Shown in pieces: positions 6,929 through 10,939 of a stretch of DNA of 10,939 nucleotides (positions within the stretch are counted from its first letter, which is position 1; the number at the start of each line of letters is the position of its first letter). A model generated the notes under the pieces. It did not search any database. It was not told the origin of the DNA and was given only the letters and a program-made list of their open reading frames with translations. The stretch lies in contig CAMYJP010000118.1 of NCBI GenBank assembly GCA_947258675.1, positions 1 through 10,939 of the forward strand, read 5' to 3'. The translations under genes and the position numbers were made by a program. This DNA is from an uncultured Desulfobulbaceae bacterium. Its GTDB lineage: Bacteria > Desulfobacterota > Desulfobulbia > Desulfobulbales > BM004.

Positions 6929-7113
6929 TAGGTATGATGCTAATAACAGTTGGATAACACTCTACAACAATTCATCGATATAAGATATGAATGATACAAC
7001 CATACAAGAAATAGGGATTGAAAACGAACATCTTTGTTTTTGAAATAGACCTTTTTGCTTGGGATATATTTTTTGTTTTTCGTGAAATTGCAGACTGAGC
7101 TCTTGAAGATTTT

Positions 7114-7141
7114 TTACCAAAGGCACTGGGGAATCTGGTAA
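7114..7141. promoter_or_regulatory. Inverted repeat upstream of the universal stress protein gene
   Basis: TTACCA (7114-7119) and TGGTAA (7136-7141) form a perfect 6-bp inverted repeat with a 16-nt spacer, 40-67 nt before the usp start, a position fit for an operator. A TATAAT at 7157-7162 lies too close to the ribosome site (AAAGGAGG, 7166-7173) to serve as a normal -10. I found no good promoter in the stretch 6929-7180, which otherwise holds no gene. Confidence 0.3.
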
Positions 7142-7180
7142 GTCATAAGGGATTACTATAATGCTAAAGGAGGTGGTCGC

Positions 7181-7615
7181 ATGAAAGAAGTGAAAAATAT
7201 TCTGGTTCCTATTGATTTTTCTGATAATGCACAAAAGATCATTGAATCTGCGAATTATTTCGCCGAGAAGTGCAAAGCGCAGCTCCATCTTGTTTACGTT
7301 GTGCAGAGTTTAGATAATTATTCCGGTTTTTTTGTCCCTCATATGCCGATTATCAAGTTTGAAGAAGAAATGGTGCAGAGTGCTGAACATAAAATGGAGA
7401 GTTATTTAGCTACCTGCCCTACTGCTGTATCCAAGGTATTATCCGGTGATGTGGCAGAAGAAATCGTTATCTACGCAGAAAATAAGGCGATTGATCTCAT
7501 TATTATGGGAACGCATGGCTATAAGGGGATTGAAAAAATAATGTTTGGCAGTATAGCAGATAAAACGGTTAAAAGTGCACCATGTCCTGTCATGACCATT
7601 AACCCATATAAGTAA
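7181..7615 (+). CDS. Universal stress protein, UspA-type, ATP-binding
   Basis: The 144-residue single Usp domain starts with KNILVPIDFSD, the usual first strand and loop. It ends with the ATP-binding signature G-x2-G-x9-G-S (G110, G113, G123-S124) followed by CPVM (135-138). This places it in the ATP-binding class (UspFG/MJ0577-like) and not the non-nucleotide UspA class. Usp proteins are cytoplasmic dimers linked to survival under stress or starvation; the target of this one cannot be read from the sequence. A strong site, AAAGGAGG, precedes ATG 7181. It is divergent from ahbD and convergent with the next gene, with 64 bp between stops and no clear terminator. Confidence 0.95.
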   Translation: MKEVKNILVPIDFSDNAQKIIESANYFAEKCKAQLHLVYVVQSLDNYSGFFVPHMPIIKFEEEMVQSAEHKMESYLATCPTAVSKVLSGDVAEEIVIYAENKAIDLIIMGTHGYKGIEKIMFGSIADKTVKSAPCPVMTINPYK

Positions 7616-7679
7616 TTTGAATGAGGTTTATTGGGGGATAGAACTCTTCTCCGTCCTAGCCACTCACTTAAAAGAACTA

Positions 7680-8819
7680 TCAATCGAGGACAGCCATTAA
7701 GGATTTTTTATGAGTGGCTTTTAGCAGATCTTCGGATGACTTGTGATGCAGAATTCGATTAAACCACTGAGTGATAGACAGGCCTGGTAAGTTATAGAAA
7801 GAGAGTTTTTTTTCGTCAAATTGCAGATAATGCTTTTTCCCCAGAACAGACCAGGTTTCTATTTCTTTTTCCAGGTGTGACTTCTCATTTTCGTGAATTG
7901 GTAATAGTTTCTCTTCAGAAGCTTTTTCCAATAGGAACTTATTGAAATAACCTAAAGAGTGCTCTGCCTCTTTATGAAAGGTCGATCTTGGTTCGGAAGA
8001 GTTAATTGTAGGCCCGCATACAGCGGCAATAGGCAGAGAAAAAAGCATTTCAGGCCGTTTGCTTGAAATATCAGTATAGGCGGTAAAGATCGATTCCACT
8101 GCTTCCTTCTTGGTTATTGTCAGAATCCGGTATTCTGGTACCGGATTTTCTTTTTTTTGTTCGGATAGATAAAATTGGCCCCATGCCCGCAGTCTCTGCT
8201 TCAGTGTTTCATCACCAAAGGGAGAAACTTGGGCCATCTTATGGTCTGAAATAATATCATCAGTTCCTTTATCCTCATGCCCCAGTAAGGAATTGAGCAT
8301 CTTGTTTTCGCTTGTTGTGAGGTTATCCAGGTTCTGTATTATTTCATTCTCAGCAGAATCAAAAAGCTCGGCTAATTTTAAGATGATTCTGGCTTTCCAT
8401 AATTCAGAAAGGTCTTTGGCATTGTGAAAACTGGAACTTTTGTCTGATGTTTGAACCTTGTTCAATATATTAACCAGTGAGTCAATAGACGATTCATCTT
8501 TATCCTGATATTTTTCCGTGTAAAAGGAAGTCATTGACTGTTGTTGAGCGCGATCTCCATAAATAGCCCAGTTTGAATAAAGTTCTTTTATAGTTTGATT
8601 GAATCGATTCAAATCATCTTTCAAGGGAAATGGTGGATACCCTTGACAGAGGCCTTTCTCTCCGTATAGGCTGTTCAGGGCATCGTGCTCTTCTTCGCTA
8701 TTACCTCCAATCTCGGTAGGTTGGTAGTAGAAAACCTTATTAAAAAATAAAAGAAGCTGTGCCGCGGTTTCTTGTGAAATAGAAGTTTCTGGGAAAATGA
8801 GTGCAGATATTGTTTGCAT
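7680..8819 (-). CDS. Conserved-looking hypothetical protein, 379 residues
   Basis: I do not recognise a named family. The protein is soluble, charged and mainly helical, with no signal peptide, membrane segment or metal-binding motif that I can see. The N-terminus (LIFPETSISQETAAQLLLFF, then YYQP at 31-34) and the segment ELWKARIILKLAELFD (139-154) have the feel of a hypothetical family seen in Desulfobacterota, but that is only an impression. The region 155-200 is rich in N, D, E and S and may be a linker between two helical halves. ATG 8819 is the first start after an in-frame stop and has no clear Shine-Dalgarno sequence. It is divergent from the small membrane protein gene, with a palindrome between them. 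Confidence 0.8.
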   Translation of the reverse strand: MQTISALIFPETSISQETAAQLLLFFNKVFYYQPTEIGGNSEEEHDALNSLYGEKGLCQGYPPFPLKDDLNRFNQTIKELYSNWAIYGDRAQQQSMTSFYTEKYQDKDESSIDSLVNILNKVQTSDKSSSFHNAKDLSELWKARIILKLAELFDSAENEIIQNLDNLTTSENKMLNSLLGHEDKGTDDIISDHKMAQVSPFGDETLKQRLRAWGQFYLSEQKKENPVPEYRILTITKKEAVESIFTAYTDISSKRPEMLFSLPIAAVCGPTINSSEPRSTFHKEAEHSLGYFNKFLLEKASEEKLLPIHENEKSHLEKEIETWSVLGKKHYLQFDEKKLSFYNLPGLSITQWFNRILHHKSSEDLLKATHKKSLMAVLD

Positions 8820-8848
8820 AACAAGATTACGTTGTAAGTATTATGGCC

Positions 8849-8869
8849 AATTCCAATCCTGCTGGAATT
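8849..8869. promoter_or_regulatory. 7-bp palindrome between two divergent genes
   Basis: AATTCCA (8849-8855) and TGGAATT (8863-8869) are a perfect inverted repeat with a 7-nt spacer, in the middle of the 90-bp gap between the 379-residue gene and the small membrane protein gene. The position suits a shared operator. No good -35/-10 pair is visible for either gene. Confidence 0.35.
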
Positions 8870-8909
8870 TTACCAGTAACTTCTAATTATTGATAAAAGG
8901 CTGCAAGTT

Positions 8910-9221
8910 TTGTCGGAAAAACCAATTAGAATTAAAGAGATATTTTCTTTAACAGTTCTGACCGCAGTATATCTAATTTTTCATTATCGATACATGCCCG
9001 GGGATATATCAAAATCTGTCATTGAAACAGTTTTTCAATTGCTGACAACTGCTCCTTTAGCTGTGGGTTTTACTATCCTTTTGGTTTCTTTTCTGCAAAG
9101 GATGCATGATGAAAAAGTACCGTGGGACCGCATTATTAGATTGTACCTTACATTTGGCATTATAATAGGTTTTCTTTTTGCACTAAACGAATACTGGGAG
9201 CGGGGTGCCAAAGGGTTATAA
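8910..9221 (+). CDS. Small membrane protein with three predicted helices
   Basis: The 103-residue product has hydrophobic segments at about 11-26 (IFSLTVLTAVYLIFHY), 45-63 (LTTAPLAVGFTILLVSFLQ) and 78-92 (LYLTFGIIIGFLFAL). The loop 64-77 is charged. It looks like an inner-membrane protein; I recognise no family and assign no function. The start is TTG at 8910, with AAAAGG 9 nt upstream. The only other start, ATG at codon 29, would remove the first helix. A minus-strand frame at 9035-9235 overlaps most of it, but the helix-loop pattern of the plus frame is the better sign of real coding. Confidence 0.6.
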   Translation: MSEKPIRIKEIFSLTVLTAVYLIFHYRYMPGDISKSVIETVFQLLTTAPLAVGFTILLVSFLQRMHDEKVPWDRIIRLYLTFGIIIGFLFALNEYWERGAKGL

Positions 9222-9280
9222 AAGTAGGATTTCAATCTTGATCGTTTCCTCCTAATCCCAAGATATTTCCTGAAGCAGAA

Positions 9281-10081
9281 CTATCTGATAATCGAGCTAT
9301 TTTCATGATACCCGGAAGGAACTGTCTTGTTTGGCAGGACAAGGGAGCCTTTGCCTAGCACACTTCCTGGATTAGTAACTGAATTACAGCCCGTTTGCAC
9401 GGAATCTCCGAGAATTGCTCCGAATTTTCTAAGTCCGCTGTCAATAGGTCCTTCAGGTGTTTTAATAGGTACTGACCCCTCTGTGAACCGCAGATTGGCA
9501 AGTTTGGTCCCAGCGCCCAAATTAACATTATTGCCGAGAATACTATCTCCTAAGTAGGCGAAATGACCTGCTTTGGCACCGTTTAAAAATACTGTATGTT
9601 TGACCTCAGTAACATGACCGATTACACATCCTGAACCGGTAAGACAGTAACCGCGGATATAAGCACCCTGCCTGATTTCATTCATATGGCCTATAATCGT
9701 TGGTGATTTTATCATTGCGCCGGCTTCAACCAGAACTCCTTTGCCGATGCTTATTTTATCACCGGCAAGGATGGCACCAGCCATAATGACACTTGCCCCG
9801 GTAAGTAGCTTTCCGTCCTTATGAACTGTTAACTTCCCTTTGGTCGCATCTCCATAAATGATTGTAACCTCGGAACCATTATAAAATTCGCCTTGATGCA
9901 ATATAAGAGTTTCATCCAGAGGAACAATTGATTGTGCCAAGTTGGCATCCAGCTGAGGATAGGAATGTGAGTCCATATATTGCTTGAGTACTTTAAGCCC
10001 ATCCCAGGAAAATTCGCAATCATCGAATAAACCGCGATGAATAAAAGAACTTATATCAAAAAGAGAATTGACCGATAGCAT
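9281..10081 (-). CDS. Left-handed beta-helix (GlmU C-terminal-like) acyltransferase-type protein
   Basis: The 266-residue protein is built mostly of hexapeptide repeats (about 95-250) that form a left-handed beta helix. The segment AKAGHFAYLGDSILG (169-183) followed by NNVNLGAGT (184-192) closely follows the acetyltransferase site of GlmU, and H173 aligns with the catalytic His there (E. coli H363). There is no N-terminal pyrophosphorylase domain. The first 90 residues are a different domain, with LFDISSFIHRGLF near the start. It may acylate a sugar or be a degenerate sugar nucleotidyltransferase relative; the substrate is unknown. I chose ATG 10081, which has AGGTGA 5 nt upstream. An in-frame GTG at 10090 has no ribosome site. 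Confidence 0.85.
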   Translation of the reverse strand: MLSVNSLFDISSFIHRGLFDDCEFSWDGLKVLKQYMDSHSYPQLDANLAQSIVPLDETLILHQGEFYNGSEVTIIYGDATKGKLTVHKDGKLLTGASVIMAGAILAGDKISIGKGVLVEAGAMIKSPTIIGHMNEIRQGAYIRGYCLTGSGCVIGHVTEVKHTVFLNGAKAGHFAYLGDSILGNNVNLGAGTKLANLRFTEGSVPIKTPEGPIDSGLRKFGAILGDSVQTGCNSVTNPGSVLGKGSLVLPNKTVPSGYHENSSIIR

Positions 10082-10227
10082 AGCTTTCACCTGACATTAA
10101 GTTAAAGGAAACCCCCAGGATATTATTAATGTTCATTCTCAGAGTTTGGTATCAGCTGGGAGTATGGAGTAATTTTTTCTTAAATTCAAGGAAAAACAAA
10201 ATTGGCGATCATGCTATGCGCAATAGC

Positions 10228-10256
10228 TTGACTTCCATAGTTCGAATGTTTAGAAT
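10228..10256 (+). promoter_or_regulatory. Sigma70-like promoter for lon
   Basis: TTGACT (10228-10233), a 17-bp spacer and TAGAAT (10251-10256) lie upstream of lon, giving a predicted start near 10263 and a leader of about 74 nt. I see no CIRCE repeat and no sigma32-like -10. The rest of 10082-10336 holds no gene; a plus-strand frame at 10129-10350 overlaps the lon start and is not credible. Confidence 0.65.
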
Positions 10257-10336
10257 TTTGATCGATTTACTCTGTAATTTAAGCTTTCTCTTCTCTTTTT
10301 TTAATACTTTACAACTTAAACACCTTGGAGGTTTTT

Positions 10337-10939
10337 GTGGGCCTGAATGATTCATTAAGTCCTAATATGGATGAGTTTGTTGAACAGCAGGATTTTGATA
10401 TTCCTGAAGAACTGCCTATGATGGCAGTAAGAGATGTAGTTGTTTTTAATTATATGATTATCCCTTTATTCGTCGGAAGGGTAACATCTGTGGAAGCAGT
10501 AAATGAGTCATTGGCCAAGGACAAACTCCTAATGCTCGTGACACAGAAAGACGCTACCTTGGAGGAGCCTGGTCCCGACGATCTCTATGATGTTGGTATG
10601 GTCAGTATGATTATGCGCACCTTGAAACTGCCGGACGGCCGGCTGAAGGTCTTGGTACAAGCGTTATCCAAAGCAAAGGTGAAGGAATATGTTCAGGAAG
10701 CACCATTTTTCTCCGTCAAGGTAGATGTGGTCGAAGAGACCGAGGTCAAAAAAATATCGGTTGAAACCGAGGCTCTGATGCGAACCGTCAGAGAGCAGAC
10801 TGAAAAGATCATGTCTCTGAGGGGTATCTTATCTTCTGACCTTGTCATGATCATGAACAACATTGAAGAGCCAGGCCGGCTTGCAGACTTGGTAGGTTCT
10901 AATCTGCGCCTGAAAATTCCAGAATCACAAGCGGTGTTG
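10337..10939 (+). CDS. lon: ATP-dependent Lon protease, N-terminal part, cut by window edge
   Basis: 201 codons are visible without a stop. After a short acidic leader the Lon N-terminal substrate-recognition domain begins at about residue 25: ELPMMAVRDVVVFNYMIIPL, FVGR, then LLMLVTQKDA, YDVGMVSMIMRTLKLPDGR and LKVLVQALSKAKV. The later part (PGRLADLVGSNLRL, about 180-193) is also typical. The AAA+ module and Ser-Lys protease domain lie beyond the window. Lon degrades misfolded and regulatory proteins in the cytoplasm. The start is GTG 10337, with GGAGG 5 nt before it. ATG 10367 is a possible later start but has no comparable site. Confidence 0.93.
   Translation, partial: MGLNDSLSPNMDEFVEQQDFDIPEELPMMAVRDVVVFNYMIIPLFVGRVTSVEAVNESLAKDKLLMLVTQKDATLEEPGPDDLYDVGMVSMIMRTLKLPDGRLKVLVQALSKAKVKEYVQEAPFFSVKVDVVEETEVKKISVETEALMRTVREQTEKIMSLRGILSSDLVMIMNNIEEPGRLADLVGSNLRLKIPESQAVL

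Noticed and set aside
7157..7162. Consensus TATAAT before the usp gene
   Set aside because: A start about 7 nt downstream would cut into the ribosome site, and no -35 lies at the right distance.
6962..7288. Minus-strand frame of 108 codons between ahbD and the usp gene
   Set aside because: It overlaps the start of the usp gene antisense and shows no protein-like pattern beyond A/T-driven F and I residues.
7658..7719. 9-bp inverted repeat (AGCCACTCA / TGAGTGGCT) between the usp gene and the 379-residue gene
   Set aside because: The loop of 44 nt is too long for an intrinsic terminator, and one arm lies inside a coding region.
9035..9235. Minus-strand 66-codon frame preceded by AGGAGG
   Set aside because: The ribosome-like site is 12 nt from a TTG start, the product has no pattern, and the plus frame shows three clear membrane helices.

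Overview
The window looks like chromosomal DNA of an anaerobic, probably sulfate-reducing or related Desulfobacterota bacterium (Desulfobulbales-like is my best guess; moderate to low GC). The reasons are a desulfoferrodoxin/rubrerythrin/ferritin/A-type flavoprotein oxygen-defence cluster, a heme b synthase of the Ahb type, and a gene that resembles the DVU0298 HEAT-repeat family of Desulfovibrio. I see no rRNA, tRNA, CRISPR array, intact insertion sequence or phage gene. The assignment comes from family recognition only, not from a database search.

Layout. Positions 1-6711 are transcribed leftwards. Read in that direction, a strong sigma70-like promoter (6900-6928) and a leader of about 180 nt precede ahbD (heme b synthase), hemE (uroporphyrinogen decarboxylase) and an HD-domain phosphohydrolase. 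A 310-bp spacer with palindromic candidate operators then leads to rbr (rubrerythrin) and dfx (desulfoferrodoxin). After a 438-bp spacer come the ferritin gene and fprA (oxygen-reducing flavodiiron protein). A strong GNRA-loop hairpin separates fprA from a HEAT-repeat gene cut by the window edge. To the right are a universal stress protein gene (+), an unrecognised 379-residue protein (-), divergent from it a small three-helix membrane protein (+), a stand-alone left-handed beta-helix acyltransferase-like protein (-), and the first 201 codons of lon (+) behind a good sigma70-like promoter.

How the genes fit together. Dfx reduces superoxide to peroxide, rubrerythrin reduces peroxide to water, FprA reduces O2 to water, and ferritin stores the iron that would otherwise drive Fenton chemistry. 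No rubredoxin, their usual electron donor, is encoded here. The hemE-ahbD pair is unusual because AhbD belongs to the siroheme-derived heme route, which does not use HemE. Together they suggest a mixed route through coproheme.

The two most striking observations are small in-frame changes in otherwise normal enzymes. A perfect 63-bp tandem duplication (21 codons) lies in the FMN-binding loop of fprA. An apparent deletion of about 15 codons lies near the C-terminus of hemE, directly after the conserved GH. Either could be real or an assembly product. I found no clear new multi-gene system.
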